A stretch of DNA of 38,283 nt from contig NZ_QHJG01000040.1 of NCBI RefSeq assembly GCF_003184185.1, positions 184-38,466 on the forward strand, read 5' to 3'. The notes beneath the pieces were generated by a model. The model saw nothing but the letters and a program-made list of their open reading frames with translations, was not told the origin of the DNA and did not search any database. The DNA is from Legionella qingyii (GTDB taxonomy: Bacteria; Pseudomonadota; Gammaproteobacteria; Legionellales; Legionellaceae). The position numbers were made by a program, and so were the translations under genes. Shown here piece by piece: positions 1 through 10,496 of this stretch (its first letter is position 1; the number at the start of each line of letters is the position of its first letter).

Positions 1-75
1 CACAATGTTTAAACGATGTCATGAAAAAAACTTAGGAACTTATATTTGCATTCAAGAACTAAATATTTCCAATTT

Positions 76-152
76 ACCGCGCGAGCCTCCCTGAGCTTGG
101 GGGCTGTGGAACCAAGCTTCGGTTCATGAGATAGGTCGACTCGATGCTCGCG
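76..152 (-). tRNA. tRNA-Arg, anticodon UCG, CCA encoded
   Basis: A 77-nt cloverleaf. The 7-bp acceptor stem GCGCTCG pairs with CGAGCGC and is followed by discriminator G and an encoded CCA (76-78). The anticodon stem CTTGG/CCAAG carries the loop CTTCGAA, giving anticodon TCG, which reads the arginine codon CGA. The T-arm has GGTTCGAGTCC. It is the promoter-distal partner of the tRNA-Lys 67 nt upstream and is probably cotranscribed with it. Confidence 0.95.
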
Positions 153-219
153 TTACTCCATACCTAAATTATAAAACGGTAAAACGCAAGACCAACTATA
201 ACTTACGATGATTGGTCTT

Positions 220-295
220 ACCACCCGGCATATCCTAAGCTTGGATACTGTGTCTCCAATTTTCGGAGGACGAGATGGTGGACTCGATTGCCGGG
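220..295 (-). tRNA. tRNA-Lys, anticodon UUU, CCA encoded
   Basis: A 76-nt cloverleaf with acceptor GGGCCGT/ACGGCCC, discriminator A and encoded CCA (220-222). The D-arm is GCTCAGGTGGTAGAGC. The anticodon stem carries the loop CTTTTAA (anticodon TTT), and the T-loop is the standard GGTTCGAATCC. It is first in the two-tRNA unit. The GHMP-kinase gene ends 113 nt upstream, on the same strand. Confidence 0.96.
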
Positions 296-308
296 ATTTC
301 TCCGACCT

Positions 309-336
309 TATTATGGCATAATAGCTTCTTAAAGTT
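309..336 (-). promoter_or_regulatory. Candidate sigma-70 promoter of the tRNA-Lys/tRNA-Arg unit
   Basis: Reading leftward, TTGAAA (336-331) and TATTAT (314-309) are separated by 16 nt. This puts the start of transcription a few bases ahead of the mature tRNA-Lys end at 295. The hexamers are imperfect and the call rests on position as much as on sequence. Confidence 0.45.
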
Positions 337-408
337 CAGAAAAATATTACAAAGAATATAAAAACAATAAAATTGCCCGTATTTACAAAAAAAATCTGTT
401 TTAACCGC

Positions 409-1284
409 AATTTTTTTGCTCCAAACGAACTAATTACCCCATACTCATAATTATGAAAAAAGACATCGGTTATACCACGTTACGGCGTAAAAATTAAATA
501 GTCGTTCCTAAACTCGCAATAAACAACTTCATTACTCATTCTCTTGTAGACGAGGGTTTCGCGGCGTTGGAAACTAACGCTCATAGAGGCTTATAAAAAA
601 TTTAAGTGACTATTCAAAACTCGACACAAGACGTTGATTTAAATCGAGACGCTCAAAAACTACTATCGATAATTATCAGTATTAGTTAAAAACTCTTAAT
701 CGAACGACCTTCCGAACAAAACGAAGTAGATGATTATCGCTATTTTTTAGTTAGACTAGCCCTTCCCGCCATAGGACATTTACTACTACTCATCGATCAA
801 AATGCGGACATACCTACTCTTTTTTTCTGTCTAGTACTTTCCCGGTCAGCATCCTAAACTAATGAAACACAACGAATAATTACATTTGCGTGGGAACAAC
901 CCTAACACGATAATGTAGTATGGGTGATCCGGAATTTGGAAAAGGACAGGTACTACTAAGTATCATTCGTAATTAGTAGACAAAATTTAGTCCATAACAT
1001 AATAAATGTTTTGTTGAGCGATTTATTGAACGGTTTTTAACACGTGACCTTCGTGGATTCGGTGGAGCTGGACGTATTCCTAGTAAGGTATTTTCTGAAA
1101 CAAGGTTTAAAACAACAACGGTGGTTGCAGGTCGGCCTCTAAGGCCCACTTAAGGTCTACCAAAAAGAACAAAACAGTCTCACTCGAGTTTTGTCCCCCT
1201 CCAACACTCTTGTTTACGACTTCGAAGTCGATGTCGTCGTATGAGTGGATTATTTTTTCAAAAGCGTCCTTAATTGGTAAAGTA
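409..1284 (-). CDS. GHMP-family kinase, probable phosphomevalonate kinase
   Basis: 291 codons. GHMP kinases phosphorylate small alcohols with ATP; in a mevalonate cluster the likely substrate is mevalonate or 5-phosphomevalonate. The N-terminus (residues 5-16) has the family strand AKTFLLGEYAAV. The central ATP loop reads GRGGLGASSAQF, and a late glycine segment GCGALGADVLLL lies in the C-terminal domain. The ATG overlaps the stop of mvaA as ATGA, so the two genes are translationally coupled. A separate, more typical mevalonate kinase lies at 10483, which makes phosphomevalonate kinase the better guess here. The family is clear; the exact substrate is inferred from context. Confidence 0.85.
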
Positions 1285-2579
1285 TACCGTTAGCCGCAAA
1301 CAGACTAAAAACGGTTATTGAGTACTCGTAACAATTCCGATTAAGAAAATACGTCTAGGTTGGTGAAAACATTTACAAGAAACTCATGTCCGTAAAGTAA
1401 AAGTAATCGGGGACGTCGGTTCTCGTCTAATAGTTATACATTAAAGTATACCGGAACTTATTATGGAAGTCATGTATTACGGAATTAGCGTGGATTTAAA
1501 ACCTGTTCCGGATGTCGTCGTTATTGAACTCGATTAACTAAACGACTTCTTTATAAGTAGTAAGCATTTGTGTAAAAACGGCATCCCACGTTACTTCATT
1601 GTGGCGGATATCAAGGATGTTATTAACCTCGGCACTCAACGGGACATTCATGAGGTAGGACTATCGCGGTTGCACATTAACGAGCTATAACGGGTAGCGC
1701 TCGACGTATTCGTACGTGAGGTCGGAGATGACGCGCGGTCAGTAAAGGACAACGTTAATTTTGCCCTAGTTACGGTAAGTAATGGGGAAATAATACCCAT
1801 CGTCGAGATATACCTAGGTAAAGACGTTTCTCGCTACGAAGAACGTCAAAAACCGGTTCATGACCTAGATATCATAAATAGCACTGAACACGACAACAAT
1901 TGAAAACTAGTAAGTTTAACCTATTTTATGTGTACCACTGAAGAAGTGGTCAATTGACGAGATATCCACAAAAGTTCATAAGTTCCTGAACTAACTACTA
2001 TAACCGAGGGTACCGTAGCGTTGATAAGTATCAGTTCACTTACTGCCGGTATAGAACTAATAGAAGAGAAAACTCGACCGCATTAACATTTAGGTACTGG
2101 GGCGGCGGCGCAAAATGGTATAAAAGTCGCTGTAGAAATAACCGAAACGATTAGTCTATTCAAGCCAAAAGTACCTTTTAAACTCTTTTGAATCTCTTCA
2201 GAAATTGCAAACGATTAACTTAAACAGGATTTTATGTAAGCGGAACTTGGGTTCAAAAATAAAGCGGTGTAACAGATTAGGTAAACCGCCTAAATCTATT
2301 TCGACGCTATTAACTACAAAGAAGTTGGCGGTAGCCTTATTGTATCAGAACCGGCAATTACAACTTTAATCAACGATGTGGATTTCCTTCAACTTTTATT
2401 GGTTATTGCAAAAGTTAGTCAAATAGACGATCTAAGTTTAGGAAATACGGTGGTAAAAATTCTTTACGTTACAGAAGTCCACAATACCGTGGATTCCGAT
2501 TGTTCGCGAATTTTGCAAGAAGCGCTCTCTCAAATCTTTTAGGTGCCTTATCGAGCAGCAACAATCTTCAATTTCCGTA
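1281..2579 (-). CDS. mvaA: Hydroxymethylglutaryl-CoA reductase, class II
   Basis: 432 codons, the usual length for the bacterial class II enzyme, which interconverts HMG-CoA and mevalonate with NAD(P)H. Diagnostic segments are ENVIG (catalytic glutamate), the block [20 protein letters not shown] (catalytic lysine and substrate site), AVEAGVHAYAARDG, and near the C-terminus QNLGAIKALCTEGIIQGHM with the late histidine. The start is the ATG after AAGGAGA. The stop TGA overlaps the ATG of the downstream kinase. Together the pair supplies phosphorylated mevalonate for isoprenoid synthesis; the remaining kinase and the decarboxylase are at 9546-11364. Identification is firm. Confidence 0.96.
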
Positions 2580-2664
2580 CGAAAGAGGAAACTCATCGGC
2601 CGTAATTGCGTTCAAAACATTACGGTACAAACGCAACAAGTTTAACCGACATTAAAAGAACGTA
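2563..2664 (-). pseudogene. fni: Possible remnant: N-terminus of type 2 IPP isomerase
   Basis: A 33-codon open frame beginning at an ATG whose protein starts MQENYSQFEQRKHGITKLAL. This matches my recollection of the opening of type 2 isopentenyl-diphosphate isomerases (FEQRK..HI..AL). It runs into a stop after 33 residues and overlaps the first codons of mvaA in another frame. The remaining roughly 300 residues of an isomerase are absent. Reading: either a deletion scar of an fni gene that once stood in front of mvaA, or a chance short frame. The similarity covers only about 20 residues, so the call is tentative. Confidence 0.35.
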
Positions 2665-3022
2665 TGGACTAAAGTCACAAAACTTTTTTTACTTTCGTTA
2701 AAATAGTATTTTATCCTGTCGTTTGATGGGCCTTTAACATCCATTATAAACTAAATCAAAATAAAAGAATACGACAATATGTAGTATCTCAAACCCAAAA
2801 GGATTTACGAGTAAATTAAGTACTTTTTTTCACTTAAAATAGAAATGCTCGTAAAATAACGTATAGGATTAAATGGAGTGGTTATCTCCCTGATTGACCG
2901 GTTTTATTCGATCCACTTAAAAAAAATATTAGTAAATCAAAAAAATTAAATTAAAGGACCACAAAAAATCCGCACTTCACATTTAATTCGCGTGAATCAA
3001 CCTAAATTGACAACCTCTACAA
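2665..3022. other. Non-coding interval between divergent genes
   Basis: About 360 AT-rich bases between the leftward mvaA side and the rightward gene at 3023. It must hold promoters for both directions, but I could not single out a convincing pair. A 21-codon frame at 2821 (starting MKKSEFYL) has no ribosome site and is not called. Confidence 0.5.
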
Positions 3023-4078
3023 TACCCTTTTGTGTCATTTCTTCACTTACGAAAATTGCGCCGATTTTTTAATTCTCTTTGTGAATAGCTTGTTAACTTT
3101 TTCACATTGAGGGGTCTTCTGAACCTTGCTAAAAATTTCTTTATAGTGCTTTTGGACTTCTTTTCTCAAAGATGATATTCTAATTGAGGAATAGTAGTTC
3201 TTCTCGAGTTGTCGAACCTAGCTCTCTAATTTCTTGACTGGGTATTCAATTCTCATGCAAAAAGCGGTCTTCAAGTTTAACTTAGTTCGGGTTCATGAGT
3301 ACTCGCCGTACTTCTTGAAGGACAAGAACATCTTCTTTCGCGTTCAAATTGATGTTGAGGACTCGGATACTTTCTTTTAGTAGAGGAAGTTGTTGTCCAA
3401 CTCGTATTTCGGCTCCGAAGATAACTCTTTCTTTTTCTCCTGCGAGAACGGAGTTGAGTCGGATTTTGTGGTGAACTTAGGGAATGTTCTTCTCCGGCCA
3501 ATCTTTCTCTTTTAAGACCCCATAATCTCGGGGGCTTTTGTTCCGTATCACATTTTAGATTCTTCTGAAATTCGCTATTATTCGACAGGGTCCTTTGAAT
3601 ACAACTAGGGTCTTAGTATCTGTTTGCAGCATATATATAAAAACTACATTTCCAGTTTAATTCTCGTTAAGTCCGTTTTGTATTTTATATACTTCTTTTT
3701 CGATTTTTTATAGTCTTGCTTTTTTTAGTTTTCCTTAAGAGCTTTATAAGTTTGCGACGTTGTCGACGGTTTTCATAAGTACGGGTTTAAAGACGTAACT
3801 AATCCGTTATACAACACCTACCGTTGAACCAAAGCAAATTTAGTTCTTCGGTTCTTCAAGATCCGCTTCTATTTCTTGTGCATTTTTGTAATGCTTGTGT
3901 AGCCCCTACCACCCTTTTTAAAAACCTACTAGACCAGCTAGAGTAATTATGTCCTAACTTAGCACAACCGAGATGTCAAGCGTACGTACTCAATAGTTAC
4001 AAATTCGGAGACCGGCTACCTCCGTTCTTTCAATGACTTGATTTATTACGTTAATCGAGCGATTTTCGTTGCCAAATC
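3023..4078 (+). CDS. Unrecognised Lys/Glu-rich coiled-coil protein, possible Dot/Icm effector
   Basis: 351 codons, ATG with GGAG five bases upstream. I do not recognise a family. Residues 1-100 are strongly charged and helical (for example LERFLKKYHENLKKR). Residues about 100-180 are a low-complexity stretch rich in E, K, T, S and P. From about 190 another helical, lysine-rich part follows (IYEEKAKKYQNE). The C-terminal region contains RGWWEKFLDDLVDLINTGLN and ends ISSLKATV. There is no signal peptide or membrane segment. It stands alone between unrelated operons and is closed by its own terminator, as is common for Legionella effector genes. The effector role is inference from that pattern only. 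Confidence 0.85.
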
Positions 4079-4098
4079 GAAAAGCGTTATATTTTTCA

Positions 4099-4137
4099 TC
4101 GGACTCAAATTAAAGTACGTGAGTCCGAGATAAAAAA
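4099..4137 (+). terminator. Rho-independent terminator after the coiled-coil gene
   Basis: Perfect 9-bp stem AGCCTGAGT/ACTCAGGCT around a 12-nt loop, followed by CTATTTTTT. It lies 20 nt after the stop codon at 4078. Confidence 0.88.
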
Positions 4138-4232
4138 TGGATAGGCTTATTACGCAATAACACCATGGTACGAAATAACAAAAACGAGAAGGTCTGATAA
4201 GGATAATAAGAACTCCGATAAAAAGTTATTTA

Positions 4233-5366
4233 TACTGATACCATGTTTTGTCGCGCGTTTAGTGCAAGCTATTCCTTGAACGGTCTCAAGTGACATGTCC
4301 TGGGACCAGACAAGACTTTTAACCCTTAAATAATTGTTTTAAGCCACTTCAACTCAATGGTTTTTTTGTTTTTCATTAATAATCGCCGTTTCTGTAGTCA
4401 CTAAAACTATCACGTCCTCGAAATCGAAATTAATTTACACAACTATACGAGCTTGTCGCTCTTTTAGTTCAACTTGACCGACTAAAATGGCTTTTAGTTG
4501 TTGTTGAATATCTAAATTAATTTAGTTTTTTTCTACAAAATCTAATAGTTTAAGGGAGAGGTCTATTTTTTTTACATAAGATAGTTAACCCATTTCTCAG
4601 TCTCTTATTTAAGGTCGTTCATCTACCGGAATAACAAAATTAACCACTAAACTGATGATTTAATAAGCTTCGTAAACCATTAACCGCTGCTAAAGTTAAT
4701 GGATCGTAATAAAGTTTACAAGTATGTTGTCCGCATTGGCGAAACGGATAGAACCGAAACGAAAGAAAAAATTAACCACACCAAAACCGAATAGTTTACC
4801 CTAACGTTAACGTTTGTATACCCCGTTTGTCGAAGTAACGGATAAATAGTCCGTACCGATAAAAGGCACTTAAACGAGGAGAATAATGTCGATAATAACA
4901 ACGACCCGCGTGGTCAAGACGTAAATGCCGTGTTTAACCATCATACTTTGACTTACTTCTTCACCTACGCGAAAATTGATACCCCGAAAGAGGGTGCCTT
5001 AATAATCATGAAGGATTTCAAGATCCAAATAACGAGCATAAGGGAAATAACTAAAAAACCAGACTACAAAAATCATAAAATCCCCGCTACTAATACCGAT
5101 TATTGTACGACCCGTAGTCGAAGTAGCTAAAAAATGTTGCTGACTTTCTAAGACAACCTTAAAGTGTCAACTTAAATCCGGATATATTTCGGGGGCGTAA
5201 ACGTAACAATTAACGAGACCAACCAACAAAAGTCCCTAAATCTCATCTTCGGCCATGCCTTTTTTTATAACCGTCGGTTTGGTGATTTTCACACCACGTC
5301 CGTAATAAAAATTAATAGTAACGACTGCGTTAAATAAGTTAGTAAATGTCAGCCTACGTAAATATC
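4233..5366 (+). CDS. mlaE: MlaE-type ABC permease with N-terminal STAS domain
   Basis: 377 codons. Inner-membrane permease of an MCE-type lipid transporter between inner and outer membrane. Residues about 1-95 form a STAS domain with the hallmark SGKDISDFDSAG (residues 51-62). The rest is the MlaE permease with several hydrophobic helices, including LPILALLSFLIGVVLAYQM, and the family segment REFAPLITAIIVAGRTSSAF. In E. coli the STAS part is a separate protein, MlaB; fused forms are common elsewhere. Two in-frame ATGs (4233, 4239) are possible; neither has a good ribosome site. The stop abuts the ATG of mlaF. Confidence 0.93.
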
Positions 5367-6104
5367 TACTCACTTGGGTAATAGCTTTAATTTCCCGATT
5401 TTTTAATAGAGCCACCAGTTACCCACGTGAGACTACACTTAAACTGACACCTTTTTCCTCTCTAGGATCGGTAATAACCACCAAGCCCTTCACCTTTTTG
5501 TTGCTATAATGCATCAAATAACTACAATGATTTCGGATGTCGTCCGCTCTAATTTTATAAACCGGTTCTGTAATCGGTAGAGTTATACCTTGTTAGTAAA
5601 GACGAAGCAGCAGCAACCCCCTACGAAAAAGTCGTATCACGTAATAAAAGTAGTTACTTACACCATCTTTTACAATACAAAGGGTACGCTCTCAAGTGAT
5701 TCGACCTAGTATTTAAGTACATACTTAACCGGGACGATTTTTAGCGTAATCAACCTAATGGATTTCTTCGGCGCCCATTTAATGGAAGTCTTAACTCACC
5801 CCCTTACGTTTCTTCTCGTCGACGTCGCGCACGTTAACGATACCTAGGACTCGACAATAAAAACCTACTCGGTTGATGTCCAAACCTGGGTAACTCGCGT
5901 TCCGAAAAGCTACTTAACTAGCAAAAAAATTCTCTAAGAAATTTTGACTGATATCAGTACCACTCAGTACTATATCTTAGAAATTTTGCTTGTTGTCTAG
6001 CGCACCGGAAACAGCCACTACCTTCTTAAAATTCATAACTCTGCTAACTACTAAACTACTTTTTATTCTTATTTTATTAACGACCAATAAAATCATTTTA
6101 CATT
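5367..6104 (+). CDS. mlaF: MlaF-type ABC ATPase
   Basis: 245 codons, ATP-hydrolysing subunit that pairs with the upstream permease. Walker A GGSGSGKTT is at residues 38-46, the signature LSGGMQRR starts at 143, Walker B LLFLDEPTT has D167 and E168, and the switch histidine is H201 in VSHD. The ATG follows the mlaE stop with no gap, so the two are coupled. The C-terminus ends IIAGYFSKM, as in many MlaF proteins that close on the partner subunit. Confidence 0.95.
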
Positions 6105-6161
6105 AGATCACGGAGTTAACTTACATACTCTTCCGTGATACGCATTGACCTCTGTCTTATG

Positions 6162-7064
6162 AACCTTCGCTTTTGGTTAATGTGATAGCATCCCCATCAG
6201 CATGAATATAATGACCATCCCAATCACCGATGTTACGACACCAACAGACAACCAAAATCAGTCTTCTTTATGTAATGAATATGGCAAAAATACGTACTTC
6301 GCCGAAGACCAGACTGTGTCCTACGAGGACACTTTATGTTACCCCATGTTCAGCCACTGCATTTTCTTTATTTTAATTTAGTTTCGCTGGGCTCCGTTCA
6401 ACTTCAGAACAACCTATAACTTCTTCCTTGTGGATAATGCTGTTCGTGTATACGTTGTAATTTGAGGGTTCCCTAGTGACCACATTGAATATAACCAGAT
6501 TCGCGTTCATGGAGACTAGACTGCGGTTAGGTTTTCTACGGACCACTTGGTATGGGGCAATAAGGAAGTTTTGGAAGACAAAAATGAGTTAACCTGCCGT
6601 AAAATTTCTCTCATAGTCTTCTACACCTAAGACATTCATGACTTCGTTTTGCATATAAATTACTTCTTTTACGTTATGTACATGCAGTATAAAATCGATT
6701 ATAACTAGTAAAAAGATTTCTAGAACGCGCATTACCATTCTTACAATTACAAAATTACCTATTAGAACGGTTTTGTTCAGCACTAAAGGGCGTATACGAA
6801 CTACTTAATTCTCACCCTTATTGATTTAAATTATGCTACCGTCTTTCAAACTCATTTCGACCTTTGTCGCATAGTTTTTGATACCCATGTCCATTTTTAC
6901 GGTATCTATTTTAAAGTCTCCTTCGCGAAGGCGGGCGACACTAGAATAATGCTGCTAACTTACGTTAAAGACGATTAAACCTTTTTCATTCATCACTTTA
7001 CGCTGTTTTGGGACGACAACAACAAGCACCTTCATTTGGCGGTTTTGGTCCCGGACCTCTTATT
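6162..7064 (+). CDS. mlaD: MCE-domain protein, MlaD type
   Basis: 300 codons. Periplasmic lipid-binding MCE subunit anchored by one N-terminal helix (residues about 7-28, VGVVVLILLVGLVATML). The MCE domain follows, with PVKYNGVQVGDVKEI as its conserved core. A long helical tail (residues about 130-280) resembles those that extend across the periplasm, and the end is proline-rich (KPPKPGPGE). No ATG opens the frame. The best start is TTG at 6162, nine bases after GGAG, giving the family start EAKTNYTIVG. It belongs to the same operon as mlaE and mlaF. Confidence 0.9.
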
Positions 7065-7067
7065 TTC

Positions 7068-7667
7068 TACTTTTTCAACTGACACAAAGAGCACCCAAAT
7101 TCATGTCGCCATGACTGACGTACGAGTGGACAATTTCAGAGACATTTTTTAGTTATAGTTAATTCACGTATGTCGTGCTTTGTCTACCAATTTCTCGGCT
7201 ACGGATAATGAAACGACCAATGTCGGGGACTACGACGGCGTCCCATAGTTTGTCTTGTTTACGAAATATAATTTTTTGGCATACTTGAACTTGGCAAACG
7301 TTTTTTACGTACCCATTTAGGTGGTCGTCTATACGAAATAGGAAATTAAGACGTTTCGAACGTTTCCTGTTTAGAAAAATTTCGACAATGTAGATTACGA
7401 ATATGAAATCCACATTTAATAGCTAATCTATGGGTTAACGAACGCGATCTTGTTTTAAAGGAATTTTTTGGCTCACATGATCTTAAAAGTCAGTTTTAAC
7501 AAAATTGGGTACAATCACTATTATTTCATAACCGAAGCTTTTAATAGTTAAATGTTTAGGGGACAGGATCACTATGTGGGATGCCACCACATTAGCGTCG
7601 CTTATTTCGCTGAGTTGTCAAATGACGCTCGAATCGGGTAAAACAGCACAGAGTATAACTCGTGATC
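7068..7667 (+). CDS. ABC transport auxiliary lipoprotein (PqiC-like)
   Basis: 199 codons, starting three bases after the mlaD stop. Residues 1-18 are a lipoprotein signal ending in the lipobox LTAC (acylated Cys19). The mature part contains YQLSAYSTKQ, a tract RTNLFKAV and NYRLDTQLLALEQNF, in keeping with the outer-membrane lipoproteins (ABC-type auxiliary / PqiC family) that partner MCE systems. It probably forms the outer-membrane end of this transporter. Family assignment is from overall pattern and operon position rather than from a strict motif. Confidence 0.85.
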
Positions 7668-7702
7668 TCCTACCCAAAGCGCATTTAACATGGATATTTT
7701 AG

Positions 7703-7732
7703 CATCGAACCCACGTTGTATCCCTTGAAGCC
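7703..7732 (+). repeat. Dispersed intergenic repeat, copy A
   Basis: GTAGCTTGGGTGCAACATAG and the following GGAACTTCGG, between the MCE lipoprotein and pal. An outlying TGGGTTTCGCG at 7673 may be the other arm. Two related copies sit at 9433 and, inverted, at 11811. Confidence 0.55.
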
Positions 7733-7911
7733 ATACCTGAACTTATTTTAAAAAGTTGCACTACGACGTGGGCCAGATGCTTAATTCTGACTTATCCAAA
7801 TTAAATCAATGACATCGGTTTTTTATTTTTCTTAACATGTTACACGGGGGTACTCGGGACATACCCTAAAAACTTTAAACAATTATTATTTTTCTTGCTT
7901 CCTCTAACTCC

Positions 7912-8439
7912 TACTTTCGGCCTAGTAATACATTTAATCCAGACGAACATCGCTCACGACAAAATCAACGACGCACGAGGTTTCGTGGTCCATCACGACT
8001 ACCTCATCCCCACTGACTACGACTTCGAAGACGAGTCCCAAATCCAGTTAAATGAGTAAAACGACCAGTTCTTGGTCCACTTAGAATATGTTGATTCCGA
8101 GGAGTATTAGTTAACATAAACAAGAGAATACTACTGTCATTGAACCGAGGGTTTATAAATGGTAGACAATTACGAGTTCGTCTTATGAACTTCTGGGTAC
8201 GACCACGAGCACACAATTATCGACCTGTATGACTACTCGCGCCATCAGCACTTATATTGCAACGAGAACCACTCGCAGCACGTTTATGACATCGTCTGTA
8301 AAACGCATACCGACCACAATTGTCTGTTGTTTACGCTCAACACTCGATGCCGTTTCTCGCAGGTTAATTGAATCCTGTACTACTTCGCAGCGTACGTGTT
8401 TTAGCTGCGCATCTTAAATGTATACTCCGTTGTTCTACT
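7912..8439 (+). CDS. pal: Peptidoglycan-associated lipoprotein Pal
   Basis: 175 codons. Outer-membrane lipoprotein of the Tol-Pal complex that binds peptidoglycan. The start ATG follows AAGGAG. The signal peptide ends VLVAAC, so Cys22 is lipidated. Residues about 65-175 form the OmpA-like domain with the diaminopimelate-binding stretch AGHTDERGSREYNVALGERR (from residue 104) and SYGKERPINLGHDEASHAQN. Its stop overlaps the cpoB start as ATGA. The other tol genes are not in the window to its left, where a lipid transporter stands instead. Confidence 0.96.
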
Positions 8440-9389
8440 ATTTAACGTTTTTTGTGTAATAGCGATGTCCAAAATACAAGTACGATGGAAACTGGACAAC
8501 CAGTCACCGCGGACATCAACTACTTTCACTTTTAAAACGTTACTAACTGGTCGTCCGCATACTTCGCGGACAACCAAGATTTATGCTACTTGGTGTTTAA
8601 CTTTTACCAGCCAAACTACATCGCTCCTTACTCTTAATAAGTCTACTACTTGGACGTGAACGATTTCTACTGGTTAGTTTACTAAGTTCATTATAACGAC
8701 TGTCGCGGTTCGACTAACTATTTTAAGTTTCAAACGTTGTTCTTTAGGTTCTCGACGCGCCTGTTGACCTTCATGTTCGAGTACTAAATTTTAATAATGT
8801 CGTCGTCGTTCAACGAAAAATATTTCTAAATCTAAGCGCAAATTCACCCTGACGAAGACGATTTCGTAGCGGTTTATTTGGAAGTAACCTAGAAAGACAT
8901 CCAAGATTACTTGGGCGACGTGGATTTTTTTGACATAGACGTGGACTACAGGTTCGTTTGTTTAGCCCATGATGTGGTCAATGCCAAGGACGACATAGCT
9001 GGAGGTCTCGTTTAGGACGCCTACTTGTTTAGTCGATAAATCGACGTATGCTTAATTATTTTTTATTTGCTATACTACTACGGTATTCGCGTTACTTACA
9101 TAAACAAGTTTTTATAGGTTCCCCGCCAATGTGACGATTACGTGTTATAACCAATCCACTCGAGATAAATCAATTTTTTCTAATAAGTGTTCGGTATCGC
9201 GTAAAATTGCAACATAATGTTGTTAAAGGATGAAGTTCATTTAGCCGACGTTCGTACAACTTTCAACCGATGCGAATACGACTTGTTCCACTATTTGTTC
9301 TCCGATTCTTCAAGGACGTTGTTCATCATTCTCGAATAGGACCATGTGGATGTCGTGTTAACCGATTAAGTTTTAATGCATGCTATATT
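8436..9389 (+). CDS. cpoB: Cell division coordinator CpoB (YbgF)
   Basis: 317 codons. Periplasmic protein that links peptidoglycan synthesis to Tol-Pal-driven outer-membrane constriction. A signal peptide (residues about 1-24, ending TCWSVA) is followed by an acidic low-complexity part. Next is a short coiled coil for trimerisation (KIQSLQQEIQELRGQLEVQ), an Ala/Pro/Ser linker, and C-terminal TPR repeats (DEQISYLAAYELIKNKRYDD, YTANAQYWLGELY, SAASMLKVGYAYAEQGDKQE). It overlaps pal by four bases. Confidence 0.94.
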
Positions 9390-9432
9390 AATTACTTAAA
9401 AAAATATGCATCAAGGCTTTAAACATTTTTTA

Positions 9433-9467
9433 CATCGAACCCACTTCACGTCGCATCAGACCCAAAA
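9433..9467 (+). repeat. Dispersed intergenic repeat, copy B
   Basis: GTAGCTTGGGTGAAGTGCAG followed by CGTAGTCTGGGTTTT, between cpoB and mvaD. It shares the opening GTAGCTTGGG with the copies at 7703 and 11811, and the CAGCG core with the latter. Confidence 0.6.
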
Positions 9468-9545
9468 GATACTGTTTAAAGAGCTCAATGCCGACGCGGA
9501 ATTAATCCGATGTAACTTGATCAAATACCTAGGGTTCCTCTTTAA

Positions 9546-10496
9546 TACATAACCGATCGAGTACGGGGTCGATTATAACGAAACTAGTTTATATACCCTT
9601 TTTTCCTACTATTGAGATTATCAGGACTATTAGGAAGTAACAGGATGTGGAATTTACTTGAATTTTCATGTCATTCTGAACTTTTTCGTTCAAGGTTTTT
9701 TCTATAAACCCTTGGTAACGAATATGGCCCGCCTTAACTTTTAAAACAAGAAAGGCGTCTTCCCGTTTTTTCCAAAGAATTGGTAGAGCGAGCGTATTTC
9801 CGTATGAAACCGATACTCCCACCCAAAAATCATGTTAGAACATTATTAAAAGGTGTGTCATCACCATACCGCTCAAGACGGAGTTCGAAGCGTCGCAATT
9901 GAGCGACACGACACCAACGAAACTCGCTTAATTGATTATTTGGGTGCGGAAGTCAACTACTTGTTCGTGTCAATTCAGCTAATCCGAGTCCTAGTAGGAC
10001 AGCTAGAAAAATAAGAGGGACCCGTAATACCCTACTGTTACTTCAATTTCGTCACCTGAATGGAATAGGACTTAATTAGATAGTTCCACACTAATAATCG
10101 TTATTCTTCTTCCTACAAGGGAGTTCACTTCGTGTAGTTGCTCATTTCTCGTCAGGAAAGATACGTTGTGCCTCAGTTTCCCGTTCCCTCTTGAATTTCG
10201 TAAATAATCTGCGTAACTACTCAGTTTTAACCTGAAGCCGTATAGTCTATACGACCGCACTTAAAGTTCTATACGTAGCAAACAAATCATGAACACTCGT
10301 TGGGAAAAGTATATACTGGCTGTTAACATAACTAGATAACGTGGTAAACCTCTTAAAAACCTTATTTTTCCCGCTACCGGGATATCACTGATACCTACGA
10401 CCTGGATTATAAGTAAACAACATAGCAAGACTGGTTCAACTTAACCGTGCACTTAAATTTGCACTAATAAATTATCCGTTAATACTACAAGAAACT
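9546..10496 (+). CDS. mvaD: Diphosphomevalonate decarboxylase
   Basis: 316 codons. Converts mevalonate diphosphate to isopentenyl diphosphate with ATP. AAGGAG stands five bases before the ATG. The N-terminus AHAPANIALIKYMGK is the family opening. SSGMASSASSFAAL is the ATP loop, RLGSGSSCRSFYSPWALW holds the substrate-binding serines and arginine, and MDAGPN near residue 287 is a strongly conserved late motif. Its end overlaps the start of the mevalonate kinase gene, forming a two-gene operon. It is separated by about 7 kb from the HMG-CoA reductase/kinase pair. Confidence 0.95.

Noticed and set aside
76..408. tRNA genes at the left edge as a possible integration site of a genomic island
   Set aside because: No integrase, no direct repeat of a tRNA 3' end and no mobile genes were seen; the adjacent genes are core metabolism.
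2821..2886. 21-codon rightward frame MKKSEFYL...
   Set aside because: No ribosome site, very short, no sign of conservation; chance frame in an AT-rich gap.
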